A DNA stretch of 64,000 bases, taken from assembly GCA_949987565.1 (NCBI GenBank), contig OX465107.1, positions 21,868,030-21,932,029 of the forward strand. The letters are read 5' to 3'. A model generated the notes under the pieces. It did not search any database. It saw only the letters and a list, made by a program, of their open reading frames with translations, and was not told the DNA's origin. Position numbers and translations under genes: made by a program. This stretch comes from Luidia sarsii. Lineage: Eukaryota > Echinodermata > Asteroidea > Paxillosida > Luidiidae. Of this stretch, positions 23,173-34,376 are shown one piece after another. The stretch's first letter is position 1. Every line of letters begins with the position of its first letter.

Positions 23173-24166
23173 TGCTCTATGCAGGAATTTTCAGACACGC
23201 TCGATCGATCGCACTAACACTTACTCCTTCAAATGCAACCATCTTGCCTCGGTGCTTACACTCTAATTATAAAACAATTTTTCTTTTGAAGAATTGCATT
23301 AATTTGGTCTACTCTTTGTCTTCAGCTCACAGATTATTTCAAAGGAACCAGTGCTCTGGTTCCAGTCTTATAGACATTTATGACGTTGACATAGATGACA
23401 ACTGCTTTCTTTATCAAGGAAGTTTAGAATTTCCAATATATAGCCACTGGTTTTTTTTTTTATCTTTCTGCAATTTTAATTTGTTTAAGGGCTAGAAGTA
23501 GTACGCGCAAAACTGTGAACCTGAGTCAGAAAATGCTATTGGGAATTCAAACAACTGAAATTTTGTTTGAAAAAAATTAAGATGACGATAAAAACAAGTG
23601 TGGTTTGAAATTGGACCAATGTGTTTCATAACTGATTTGGGGATTTCAAAGGGGCATCCATTAATGACAAGGTGAACACCAGATCCTTTTTTTTACATTT
23701 CAAAATTAAAAATATAGTGCTTTCAAAGGAGGGCTTTTATCAAAGTATAAAGGGATGGTTGGATTTCTGATTCAAGTTCACAGAGAGAGGCCATGTTGCT
23801 TATCTGTGTACATTATTTACCAAATGCTGGGCTTAGTAGTTTGAAGCTTACTGTCAACCTGTAGCCTTCAGCAGAATCTCCTACACTTACAATGTAATGA
23901 CACTCATGTATATGGAGGTTGATTCTAAGCTGGGAAAAAAAAACCTGCTGTAATAGCGGGTTTTGTCAGAATGGAGGCAAGGCAGAGCTTTAGTACTCAC
24001 CACGCCGCAGAGATAAGCAACAAGGCCCGGCTGTCTCGTATGCAACAGTCGTCACGGCCGGTCCATCACGGCTTGCTGACCACCCGGGTCCCGCAAAAAC
24101 CCAAAGTCACTCTGGGTCAAACGCGGAGACTGAGGACCCCCCCCCCCCCCCTCGTGACCTCTCACC

Positions 24167-25505
24167 TCAGCTCCGGCCATCCCCCTTGTACTTGGACTGG
24201 ACGACGAAGAAGTCGTCGGGCACGGCCTCACCGGACTCCGTGGTGATGCTCCCGCGGCTCACCCTGGTCAGCTTGGAGGCCTCGTGTCTCTTGAAGAAAT
24301 GCTCCAGTGTGTCCCAGCCACCTCCCACGCGCACCATGACATGCCTGCCCCGCAGCATCTGAGGCACGATGAAATTAGACAGAAGCCTTTTTTGTTAATT
24401 TTTTCATTTTTTTTTCATTTATTGTTTCTCAAGGCATCAACAAGAACAAACAATGACAACACAATACAAATGCAATGGCAACAGCCTTGACGGACTACCA
24501 AATGCGAACTAAATCACAATCAAGTGGCTCTCCAATTGTTACCATGCGTCACAAACAGATAATTACGACAGTCTTTTAACTTACCGGTAGTTCTAAAAGA
24601 AAAACTGAACTGAACTTTTGAACAAATTACTGACTAAAATTAACCAAATGCTATTATACCAAAATAAGACAGGCCATACGTTTGGATCCTAGCAGGGCTT
24701 TTGAGAAAGGTCCCGATAGGATCAAAATGTCAGGCCCCGATAGGATCAAAACGTCAGGCCCTCCTAATTTGTAGATAATTCCGAGACAAAAAGCCAAAAA
24801 AACATCCAAATTGTGCCAGGTTTGACTTGCGCTTTACACATAGTGTACTCCCACTGATTTGTTTCACAGACATCTATTCAGGCATGCAACTCTTGAATTG
24901 TAAAAAAAAAGAGGAAAATGTCCGAATGAAACTGCGAGCGCGAACCACGAAGCCCTTATGGCGTGTGGTTTGGGGTCCGCCTAAAGGCCCGGAAAAATTT
25001 GGGATTCTAGATGCTCTGTGGTACATTTTGAGCAGTTTGTGACAACTTATGACTCTAAGCTGAGTGACAGATTTTAACCTTTTTCAAGGCATACACCCAG
25101 TTTTTTTGTTTTGTTTTTTTTTTTACATAAAATTCAAAGTAAACATCAAAGTTTTTTAACCTGATCTTAGCATGTGTTTTAAATACCGTAATAGTTAGGG
25201 GAGAAGAAATATCCAGATGCATTTTTTTTTTTTTTTTTTAATGATTTTTTTTTAACAGCCGCATAAAAATAAACACGGAAATCCGCGTATCCGCGGAAAA
25301 GTTGCATGCCTGATCAATTGCTTTCCAATTGTTTAGTGAGTTTTGAGAATGGCATTGTGATGGAAAGTGGGACTGAACATAGGCTGGGGAGAGGAGGTTA
25401 GGGACTCACCCTGATGAAGACCATCTTGCCCCCGATGTTATACCTGCCTTCTGAGATTCTGCTGATGTCAATGTCACAGTCACATTGCTTAGCGACGTTC
25501 ATCAC
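24167..25505 (-). CDS. GAS2: GAS2 exons 5-6: GAR microtubule-binding domain and C-terminus
   Basis: Exon 5 (25505-25410) carries [20 protein letters not shown] and exon 6 (24358-24167) carries [20 protein letters not shown]. The intron lies inside the GAR domain. The cysteine usual near the end of the family GAR (in an H-D-P-C-R context) is absent; this protein has R-H-E-A-S-K. The tail [16 protein letters not shown] resembles vertebrate GAS2 C-termini. A donor-like G|GTGAGA follows one base after the TGA stop, so an intron in the 3' UTR is possible. Confidence 0.9.
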
Positions 25506-28500
25506 CTAAGAAGGTTCAAATAATAGGGGAAACAATACCTTGAAGCACTTATTAGAACTGAATTAAGGTCCCAACTAGAAACTGCAATGAGTTTTGTAAG
25601 CAACATCTTCTCAAGAGCTTCAAGGTTGCAAACTGCAAATAGCAGCAAATATCAAACAAATTCAAGGTTTGAAAACGGTCCTGAGGTGCATTTTACAAAG
25701 CCTTACAATGCATTGTAACTCAACTTATGATGGATAACCCAGCTTAAGTTGCGTTAGGTCGTATGGTTTCTGTGCATCGCTCATCGTCTTGCAATTTATC
25801 GTAGGTTTCGACGAGAGGTCTCGGGTTCAAGTCCCGGTCCAGTCAAAGTTTTCTTTGCAAATTTTTAAAAATTTGTTCAAAAGTTCCCAGTCAGTTTTTC
25901 CTTCGTAATTTACGATCAATCACCAGAATGATGAGCACCACACAGATCAACCACACGGCCCATCTGAAATGACAACGGGTTATCCAGCGTACATTGAGTT
26001 ACGATGCACGGCAAGGCTTGGTGGAAATCCCGCCCGGACCTACCTCGGTGTCCAGCAGGCTGACTGACTTCTTCTTGTGGACCGCTGAGGGCGGCCGGGG
26101 ATTCTGCTGCTCCTTCTCGATCTCCTTCTCCAACTTCACCAGGCCCGGCGGGTCAATGCCATAGCGTCCGGCCATGCGAGCCAGCTCATAGATGCACACC
26201 AACACATTCTGCGGTGTCTTCTTCAACACTGAGGAAGGATGGAATGGCATACACGCTAATCAATACAAGAAGCATTTGCCTTGTGGACAGATTTTGTTGG
26301 GGTTTTTAACTCTTTCAAAGAAACAAAGGAAAAGGAAAACTTTAAAGGCCCAGTACAACATTGGGAAGAGTGAATAAGATCAATGTCCACAGATTTCCTT
26401 CTAATTTACAGTTTGTAGATGTTCATGATTGAATACTCATGTTGAAATCTTACGGTCTGGGATGCTGTACATGAATTTCGGGAGAAAGCTTCCCTCAAAC
26501 ATCGACAAACGAGTAACATAAATACTATTTCTTACAATACAGAACGGTGCCTTTTTCGAGTTCCTCAGATTTCCATTTGAGCTAAAATCTTCGCAGGATT
26601 GCTTGTTTGGAATGTGTAATGGTTTAACACACAGACTGTGGCAATCTTTTGACCTTAACCGATGTTGTATAGGGTCTTTAAATTGTTCTGAACTGATTAA
26701 AACCGATTTTGATGAACCAAATTTTAGTCCAGTGAAAACACGGTTTCAGATAGAGTTTGACACGTGTGTGGTGGTAACTTCAATAAAAGTCTGCTATTCG
26801 TGGGCAACTGGAGTGAGTATTTACTGTAAGTCAAGTGCTGACATCGTTGTCAGGATTTCGGCATGTCAAATTGAGAAGACACAGTGTGGATTGGTGCAGG
26901 AGGTCGAGATTCCTGGGCCCTTTCCGTCAGGATATAGGATATCAATGACTTCCTGTTGTGGTTCGTTGTCGGGAATCCGGCATGTTTAGAATGAGAAGAC
27001 AGGGCGTGGATTGGTGCAGGAGTTAAGATGCCTGGGCCATTTCCGTCAGGATATAGGATATCAATGACTTCCTGTTGTGGCTAGGAATCCAGGTATCTCA
27101 GACAGGATGCCATCTGGTCTAGGTAAGACCGGTAGCTAGTAGCTACCAGGAAATCAGTCTTTAATATCATCTTAGACTTACCCCCCCCCTTCCATTCTGA
27201 AGTGATTGGGGAGGGGGAAAATGACTCATGCTTAATCTGACCCTGTCATCTGACCACAGACAAATTAATGGCTGGAGCCTGGCAAGGGCAGTAACTGGAT
27301 TCAGCTTCTGTTTTGGTTCATAGGATGACTCTGAAATAAGCTTGCTTCAAATTGTTGGTGTTCCTACATCATTAGGTTCAAGGACTGTATTAAATTAGCA
27401 AGCAAATCCTGATTAAAAAACATCTGAATTGTTCTCTTTTATAGATTTTCTTGGGTTGAAATCAAATTTTCAAAATTCATCATCATGATCTAAATAAATG
27501 ATTTAGATCCGAGTGATTTAAATCAAATAACCCTGTTGCTCATGATCAATTCATCACCATTTGAAGCATTTTAAATCTCTTTTTGTAAATCAAACAAGAT
27601 TTTTTCCTAAGCAAATAACTTAAGAAAAACTGACTGGGAATAAATGAAGAAAATTGCCAAAAAAAGGCAAAGAAAACTTGTGGCACCTGTGGTTTTTCGT
27701 ACCAGCACTCTTAACATCTGAGCTGTCCAGACCTTAGTTGGTGGCTTTCCCAAATAGTCAACTAGTCTTTGCCGGGGTGGGGGCGCTAGTCAGAAGAACC
27801 ACCAACTGCCGCATATCTCCAGGGATCATGTCCACGTTTTCATGAACATGGAAACAACCCATAATGGATGTAAACCTGGCTACAGCAGCTAGGGGATCAC
27901 GAAAACTGGATGCAGAGATCGTGTCCACCTTTTCATTCAGAAAGCAAACGACCAACAGTTGTAGAAATTCCCGCTGTTTTTTTTTTCCGGAGCCTGCTCA
28001 CCTAATCCTTCGGTTTCAAAGAGGCACGTGTCTTCCAAGCCAATATCTCTGCACCAGGACAGGAAGGTGGCCACGTTGTCCCTGGCAAAGAAGGAGGCAG
28101 CCACGGCATTCTGTCGGTACTTGAGCTTCTTCACGGGCATCTTCTGCAAGAAGGGAGGAAGGGCAAGGATCTTGGGGATCACGATGTCTAACCGACTACA
28201 AAGTCAGGGGCGGTCTGTGGTGAAACCATGTACAAGTATATGGGCAGCCGCACTGGACAGGAAAGGGATCCTTAGCAGGATCCATCACACCTCACTGCAC
28301 CCGAAGATCCTCATTAGATGGCCTCACCTCTGGTATCTCCCAAGTTCACTGACGACAAACTGACCATCCCTGACTTCATGTCTTCCATTGGATAGCAAAG
28401 GTGAAATTTCAGATTCAATGAGGGTTAGCCCTGCTCAAGGTGAGCTCCAACTGACATTAAAGAGGGCGGCTCAGGTAACTTCTTAGATCCAAACTTATTC

Positions 28501-31024
28501 TCAAGAGAAATTCTACACGTAGTGTCACTCCGAGAAACCCTAGATTGTTAATCCACCGCGAAAATCTCAAAACCTCAACAAGTCTAGTTACAAGTAATGC
28601 AATACTCTTGCAAATTGCTTACTGACGAAAATGAACAAAATGCTGATATCATCAAATTAGGAGGGCCCGATGTTTCGATCCTAGCAGGACCTTTCTCAAA
28701 GGCAGAGAAACATCCTGCCTTTGAGAAAGGTCCTGCTAGGATTGAAATGTCAGGACCTCCTAATAAAAATCTAGTCATATTTGGACTTCTGACAATGTGA
28801 ACTCCAATCGACAAAAAACGAATGTGACTCCGAGCCGAGCTACACTCATAGCCGCAAGGATTCTCAATCGAGATTACACATGGTGTCATCCAATACGCTC
28901 TTCATTGTGAACACTAATAATAATAATAATAGTTTTATTTATAAAGCGCAAACAATTCCACATAATTATACATGATCAAAGGCGCTAATTACTATACAAA
29001 TTACTTCATTTACAATAAAAAGTGGAAACAATTAAAAGATGTAAAAAGTAAAAAGTTGAACCAATGAAATAAAATAAAGTGATTGTATTTATATCTAAGA
29101 GCCATAGGCAATTCTAAAAAGGTGCGTTTTAAGACCATTTTTGCAAATTTCTGATGATTGACTGGATCGTATCGATAGGGGAAGATCATTCCATAGTTTT
29201 GGAGCAATATTTACAAATGCACGATCTGCGAAAAAGCGTTTACCTCTGACATTATTTGGCACAGCAGCTTCATAAGCACTCCCAGACCTAAGATTGCGCT
29301 TCGGAATGTGCCACTTAACAAGCTGTTTCAAGTAGGATGGGGCATCGCCATGTAGACAAGTTAAAAACAGTAATTTGAACACAATTCTTTGTGGAATCGG
29401 CAACCAATGCAAATTCATCATGTGACTGGAAATCGAGTCATATTTCCTAGCTTTCATTATAAGGCGAGCAGCCGACCTTTGAACACGAACCAATGGTTCA
29501 AGAACAATACTAGGAACACCACCCTCCAAATCTCATAGAATGGACCTTTCCCATGAAATATGCAAATTAGACCTAGCGCATGCGCTTAACTAAATTGGTG
29601 GGCGAGCGGGCTGCCAACCAATCATAGTATTCCACGGGCGTGCGCGCGTTCCTTCTCACTAACAGTTTGGCGTGCGGTCATTGGCTATTCAGCGTCTCCT
29701 GCGCGCGTATTTCGAAACCTGCACGCAACGCGCACTCGTTTGCCCAATTTAGTAAAGCGCATGCGCCAGCTCTTATTTGCATATTTCATGGGAAAGGTCC
29801 ATCTTGTCCTGTGCGTACCGATGCTGGCACAAGACCACTCACCCCAATGACCTTGCCTGCTTGCTGGCACTCCACCGCCTTGTCTTGGATCAGCTGAGCT
29901 AATTTGCATAGTTGTACCCCATTGGCTATCGAGTCCATTATTCCCGTGGTTGTGATTTTCTCCCCTGCAACGACGAAAAGTCCTCAGCACATTCACACAA
30001 ATATAGAGCATGTCCACTTTCAAGAACTACAATGTAGTCATTTTCATTTAAGGATTTAATTCAAGGATCGAATTTCAAACTTACATTTCAAACTTACATG
30101 TATGTATTTTTCGATCCCTGGAGATACATGGCAGTTAATGATTGAATGCTTCTGGCTGGTGCCCCCACCCCAGCAAAGACTAGTTGACTATTTGGGAAGG
30201 GCACCATTTAAGGGTTTGATAGCTCAGATGGTACAGGTAAGGGCACTAGCACACACAACCAGATGTATCACATTCAAGTCCGGTGCAGTCAATTTTTTCT
30301 TTACCATGTTTTTAAGAGTGAAAATCATGTTCACTGGACCCTACATATCATTTCCGTACCCTTCTAATACCCAAACCCTTGTTTGATTTCTAAAGCTTAG
30401 CAAAGATAGATGATACATGTACATTGTAGCAAAGAAATTTTGACTGAACCAGAGACCTGTGGTTTTGCGTACCAGCGCTCTAACCACCTGAGCTATCCAA
30501 TCCTTAGGCAATGGCCTTCCCAAATAGTCAACTAGTCTTTGCCGCAGTGGGAGCGCCAGCCAGAAGCATTCAACCATATCACTCATCATTGTACATGTAT
30601 ATATTACATGTAAGTAAGTTAATACAAAAAGCTGTTACAAAACTGCTCACTGACTAAAATGACCTGCAATACACAAATCTTAAAAGCTACAGGGCCTGAC
30701 GTTTCGATACTACCAGGACCTTTACCAGGTAAAGTGACCAGTATGCATATAATTAGTATACATGGTAGGATATTAAATTATTACCATGTAGGTATATATA
30801 TATATATATTTTTTTTAATGGGGGGGTGGTATAGGAGGAATTTTTCCAGAAACGGGAAATCCAAATAATGAGTGAATCTGGAATTTGGTTTGTAGCTGAT
30901 TCTCACCTAGTACCCGTGTTAACCACTCAGCTAAATCCTCCTGCAGAGGGATGAGACTCTCCTCAGCTCCTCTGGTTATCTCTTGGAAGTACTCATCTCC
31001 CTCCGAGCTATCAACGTCATCCAT
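24167..31024 (-). CDS. GAS2: Growth arrest-specific protein 2 (CH + GAR domains), 6 coding exons, 284 aa
   Basis: Exons in order of transcription: 31024-30907, 29964-29843, 28143-28002, 26228-26044, 25505-25410, 24358-24167. All introns are GT-AG and phases agree (285 codons with stop TGA). Residues about 22-165 form a GAS2-type calponin-homology domain ([52 protein letters not shown]). Residues about 195-262 form the GAR domain ([33 protein letters not shown]). GAS2 proteins bind actin through CH and microtubules through GAR. Length is close to vertebrate GAS2 (about 313), not the long GAS2L forms. The start ATG 31024 has AAG ATG G context, and its exon begins after an acceptor CACTAG at about 31052, implying an upstream noncoding exon. 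Identification is firm. Confidence 0.93.
24627..24775. mobile_element. palindromic family copy with duplicated right core
   Basis: GTTTGGATCCTAGCAGGGC, then two successive right cores (GATAGGATCAAAATGTCAGG and GATAGGATCAAAACGTCAGG), showing a small tandem duplication. GAS2 intron 5. Confidence 0.65.
25818..25915 (+). mobile_element. SINE 3' half
   Basis: It starts within the tRNA part at GAGGTCTCGGGTTCAAGTCC (B box) and continues through the tail to CAGTTTTTCCTTCG. 5' truncated; GAS2 intron 4. Confidence 0.65.
26044..29964 (-). CDS. GAS2: GAS2 exons 2-4: bulk of the calponin-homology domain
   Basis: Exon 2 (29964-29843) encodes [20 protein letters not shown], the central CH helix. Two donors are possible, AAG|GTCATT and GGG|GTGAGT; the second matches the consensus much better and adds three in-frame residues (V-I-G). 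Exon 3 (28143-28002) encodes the [19 protein letters not shown] core. Exon 4 (26228-26044) completes the domain and adds a basic Pro-rich linker ([12 protein letters not shown]). Confidence 0.9.
26342..26681. mobile_element. TTAA-target MITE copy
   Basis: TTAA at both ends (26342-26345, 26678-26681). The left end is AGGCCCAGTACAACATTGGG and the right end the inverse of CGATGTTGTATAGGGTCTT. Diverged; GAS2 intron 3. Confidence 0.7.
26855..27090. repeat. two-copy tandem duplication, about 119 bp unit
   Basis: GATATAGGATATCAATGACT occurs at 26931 and 27050, and TTGGTGCAGG at 26891 and 27011. Each unit runs from CGGCATGT to CTTCCTGTTGTGG. Confidence 0.75.
27091..27619. other. GAS2 intron 3 stretch, nothing recognised
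   Basis: Apart from a C-run at about 27181, no repeat family or exon was recognised. Confidence 0.35.
27620..27830 (-). mobile_element. tRNA-derived SINE copy, minus strand
   Basis: It contains TTTGCCGGGGTGGGGGCGCT, A box complement CTGAGCTGTCCAG and the tail. It lies less than 200 bp from GAS2 exon 3. Confidence 0.7.
28595..28765. mobile_element. palindromic family copy, nearly complete
   Basis: The left arm CTTGCAAATTGCTTACTGAC is followed by the core GTTTCGATCCTAGCAGGACC, with a longer centre (TCAAAGGCAGAGAAACATCC) before the right core. GAS2 intron 2. Confidence 0.75.
28913..29529 (-). pseudogene. 5'-truncated LINE (CR1/L2-like), C-terminal reverse-transcriptase region and 3' UTR
   Basis: An intact 144-codon frame (29529-29095) reads [60 protein letters not shown], the standard end of non-LTR ORF2 proteins in marine invertebrates. 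After the stop come GCGCTTTATAAATAAAA and an (ATT)n tail ending at about 28913, typical of CR1/L2-type 3' ends. It is truncated at about 29529, beside a MITE, inside GAS2 intron 2. Confidence 0.85.
29541..29801. mobile_element. MITE with ends TGGACCTTTCCCATGAAATA, 42 bp from GAS2 exon 2
   Basis: 261 bp with long terminal inverted repeats: TGGACCTTTCCCATGAAATA-TGCAAAT, then AGCGCATGCGC, mirrored by GCGCATGCGC and TTTGCATATTTCATGGGAAA. The interior is CpG-rich (GCGTGCGCGCG). It lies immediately downstream of the GAS2 exon 2 donor. Confidence 0.8.
30115..30310 (+). mobile_element. tRNA-derived SINE copy
   Basis: It contains CCCCCACCCCAGCAAAGACT, A box ATAGCTCAGATGG and a degraded B box (CATTCAAGTCC). 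GAS2 intron 1. Confidence 0.7.
30425..30575 (-). mobile_element. tRNA-derived SINE copy, minus strand
   Basis: AACCACCTGAGCTATCCAA (A box complement), then CTTTGCCGCAGTGGGAGCG. It faces the plus copy at 30115. Confidence 0.7.
30632..30735. mobile_element. palindromic family half-copy
   Basis: The left arm GTTACAAAACTGCTCACTGA and core GGGCCTGACGTTTCGATACT are present; the right arm is absent. Confidence 0.65.
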
Positions 31025-31537
31025 CTTAGCAGCGACAAGTCCATGCAAAAGCTAGTGGGGCAGGGAAATGAGACAGAGTTCCGTAAACGTGATGGGCTCT
31101 GCCAAAATCATGAGTCATACTGCCCAGGTAAAAAACCATGATCGGGGAATTATACAATTACATGTTGTATAACAAAACTCCTTTTTTTATCTCAAGTTCT
31201 AGACTAAAAATGGTTAAGGAATGGTGAAAAATGTGAAGTGCATCATTTTTGCCCAGCCATGTACTGACCGACGTCACATATAGGCCCTATGTCACAAAAT
31301 CTAGTTGCGGTAACTGTATAAACCCTCTTGAGGGTCGGAGACCTAAGGGAGGATTGAGGTTTACGCTGTCAGTGTCATTGTCAATTTTTTCAGCATGTCG
31401 TTGTGCCAAACAATGATTTGTCTACATAACAATAGGTGGTCTATTGTGTGTTTAGGATTTTTCAACCAAGTTTTAGTTTTACGGTGTAGGTATTAATAAC
31501 TAATATCTTTCCATCAATTAAATCTTTTTGACGTTCG

Positions 31538-32047
31538 CAAAGCACCATGGGTAAAGATGACAAACTGGCTGTATTTTTATCGTACCACTCTATGGAAAAG
31601 CACGTAACTTTGTGTCAAAATTTATTTCATTTTTTTTTCTCCAAACCCAGATGGAGTTCCGAAATGAAACTCACACAGAGTTTTTGTCTGGATACCAGCA
31701 ACAAAATATTTTTTTTTATCGGAACGTTGGGTGGGTGGGTAGTTTCGGAGAAATCAGTGGAGATTCCATTGGTGACTGGACGGCAAAAGCGGAGCACGGA
31801 TGCAACTAGTGGTGCACGGCAAGTAAGGAACAATCATGCAGCATGCACGCACCGGGAATCTCCACAAACTACCCACTCAACGTTCCGACAAAAAATATAT
31901 TTTGTTGCTGGTATCTAGACAAAAACTCTGTGTGAGTTTCATTTCTGAACTGCATCTGGGTTTTGGAGAAAAAAATTACACAATTCACGTTGTGTGATAA
32001 AAAAAAACCCAGTGAGTTTGTCATCTTTACCCATGAGGCTTTGTGAA
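31538..32047. mobile_element. foldback element with arms of about 180-200 bp
   Basis: The left arm (about 31538-31745: CATGGGTAAAGATGACAAAC, GAAACTCACACAGAGTTTTT, CGGAACGTTGGGTGGG) is matched in reverse by the right arm (about 31868-32047). The loop is about 120 bp. Weaker symmetry may extend outward. It sits upstream of GAS2. Confidence 0.8.
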
Positions 32048-32099
32048 CATTGAAAAGGTTTATCAATTAAACTAAATACTTTCCACCAATTCAATAGAC

Positions 32100-32859
32100 A
32101 ATAGACAATAGGTTTACACGTTGAGACTTATCAACAATAAATTTCTATTAAATACTGCATTATTGCTGCAGTGCTGGTAGTGGTACACAGCATTTGGAAA
32201 TTGTAAACCATTCTTAGTAATCTTACAATTGCTTCTTGATAATTATATGAAATTGAAGGTCACATTTACTCATGTCTTTGCCAAATTAAAATTGGATTTA
32301 TTTGATAATTCTCCGTCAGTACTGTCTCTGAGTCTGACTTTAACACCGCTTTAACACTGTGTACAACAGTGCAAGAACCGAATTTGTTAGTCAAATAAAT
32401 TAGTAATATAATATTAAGAGTAAGACCCCCATCATGACAAGACCATATTTACAGATTTAGGAATGGAGACTGGAGGCTAGTAAGCAGGCTTTGACGGCCA
32501 AAATAGAAACAACAAGAGAGTAAACATCATTGATTGCTGGTTGAGTAGATCGTTGAATGTATTGACATTACGTCCCGACACCTCCATGGTCCCAACAATG
32601 ACATTATTTTGACAATTTAATCAGGTTTCGACATTGCGATGTAGGCAAAAGCCCGATTAAAATCACCAAGGATAATATATTACTAGCCATGAAATAAGCT
32701 GTATCTACTGAATGCATGCAATACACAGACGTACCGAAAGGCACGGACAAAGACCACGTGCGAAAGAAATACAAAATGTGTAAAAAATTGACGCACCGTT
32801 AATTCACGAAATCATCAGATGACATCACTGAAGGTTGTGTTGATGATGCATTGGCATTG
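32100..32859. other. spacer, nothing recognised
   Basis: AT-rich sequence without recognised repeat family or exon. Confidence 0.35.
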
Positions 32860-33060
32860 TCAAACGGTCAGTCTGGCGCCGTAGCCCCTAGCAACCTAAG
32901 CCGCACAAAGTCAAGCCAACGGGGGCGTGGAGCCAGGCCAAAACTAATTGCGAGAAGCGCCCTCAGCGTCTGACAAGGTCTCACGGAAATGTACTATGGC
33001 TGTTGACCACACAGTTTGTGGAGTTGTGACCTTGACTGGTTAGCGACGTACCTGGGAAGT
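32860..33060. promoter_or_regulatory. GC-rich block with an RFX X-box, candidate GAS2 promoter
   Basis: Positions 32881-32895 read GTAGCCCCTAGCAAC, a full match to the RFX X-box pattern GTNRCC, spacer 0-3, RGYAAC. GGGGGCGTGG at about 32920 fits an Sp1/KLF site. The block is GC-rich and repeat-free inside an AT-rich spacer, about 1.9 kb upstream of the GAS2 ATG on the minus strand. Its assignment to GAS2 rather than to a distal role is inference. Confidence 0.35.
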
Positions 33061-33299
33061 CAAAAGTTTATTCACTTAGACAATTGGGAAATTGTTCATT
33101 TTGATATTGGTCATCACGCTTGCTGAATATTAGATTAAGAGAGCTTATTTTAACATAACGATTATATATAATGATAAAGTGTATTCAATTAATTTTATAT
33201 CCCAGTGTCCTGGTTGTGACATAATAATTAATACACCGCAGGCGCAAACTGTACTCATGGGGTGTGATCATGGACGGAGGAATGTGATACAGGCTTTGT

Positions 33300-33350
33300 G
33301 ACAAATTCTGTGGGCGTGTCTTGGAGGAGTGGGCGTGTCACTGGACATGT
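33300..33350. promoter_or_regulatory. paired GTGGGCGTGTC motifs (KLF/Sp-like)
   Basis: Two copies of GTGGGCGTGTC lie within about 25 bases. Similar copies (GGGCGTGTC, GGGCGTGGC, GTGGGCGTGTC) occur at about 34238-34280. The motif resembles KLF/Sp binding sites, but the repetition could equally be part of an unrecognised repeat. Confidence 0.2.
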
Positions 33351-33960
33351 CCCTGCAAAATAATGGGCGCAGCAAAAATAATGTCACCTAATCCAGAGGG
33401 ATTCATTTGCAGTTTGAAAGTTAATATTTTTCTTATGTTTTTTTCTTCAAAATAGCGCCCTCATTTCTATAAGGATTTTTTCAAAGATTCCACTAAGAAA
33501 AAGAAGTTTGCCAATAATTATTTATGTTTGTACATTTCAGATCCCTAGATGACAGCAGAAAATGAGCTTGACTGTGATATTTATTGCATAGGCCCTTTCA
33601 CTTACCAATAAATGTGAAATCAGTGTCACTCGGAGGTACTAGGTAACCCGGGGAAGCTTATCGACCGCACTATATACATGTAGGCCGTTTTAAGAAATGA
33701 TGACTTAGTCTCGGGCTTGCGCTTAGGCTTCGGACACATTTCTTTTACCCGTTTTGATGTCACAGGCACTCTAGAAACAAGCATATTGCCCCAGTTTCTT
33801 GGTGGATACTATACTCTGTACTTATCAAGCAAACAAACATGTGAAAAATGCTGTGAAAACTATTGGCTAACTGTGAGGCGTGAAATAGGGGTGAAAACAC
33901 TGTGAATTTTCTTTTCACGGCTAAGTGACATTTACATCCCGTTATCACGGTTTAGATATT
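33351..33960. other. spacer, nothing recognised
   Basis: No coding signal or repeat family was recognised. Confidence 0.35.
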
Positions 33961-33964
33961 GGTT

Positions 33965-34216
33965 TTGGTTCAAGACGTTGTTGGTTGAGATACTCTAACG
34001 CCATGAATTCCCCGAATGATCCGCAAACACACGTACGTACGTACGTACGTACGCACCCACACAGACCGGTCATGACCGACAGCTCAGTTCAACGCGTACG
34101 TACATATCATGTACATGTATGTACGTACGTGCAGATCTCTGTGCGAGTACATACGCGGCGTGTGTACACTGCGGATCACGATATCGGCTGTACAAACCAA
34201 CAACGTCTTGAACCAA
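33965..34216. mobile_element. MITE-like element with perfect 22-bp inverted ends and ACGT repeats inside
   Basis: The ends at 33965-33986 and 34195-34216 are exact reverse complements (TTGGTTCAAGACGTTGTTGG plus TT). The interior carries (ACGT)n from about 34031 and a second TACGTAC-rich stretch at 34095-34130. Confidence 0.75.
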
Positions 34217-34376
34217 GACTAAAGTTCATAGTGAAGGGCGTGTCAATGTAAAATGGGCGTGGCATGAGAATGTGGGCGTGTCATGGGGAAAAGGACGTGG
34301 AGACTTTTCACAGCGCATAAAATTATCATCAGACATACAAATTATTCATACAAAGAGCATGTTAGATTCATAGTAT

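Larger units (their letters stand above)
20641..24166 (-). other. AT-rich, repeat-poor 3' flank of GAS2, possibly partly 3' UTR
   Basis: Compared with the rest of the window this stretch has few MITE or SINE copies (one at 21571-21807). Its A/T-rich texture resembles a long 3' UTR plus spacer of the minus-strand gene. No coding exon was recognised on either strand. Confidence 0.35.
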
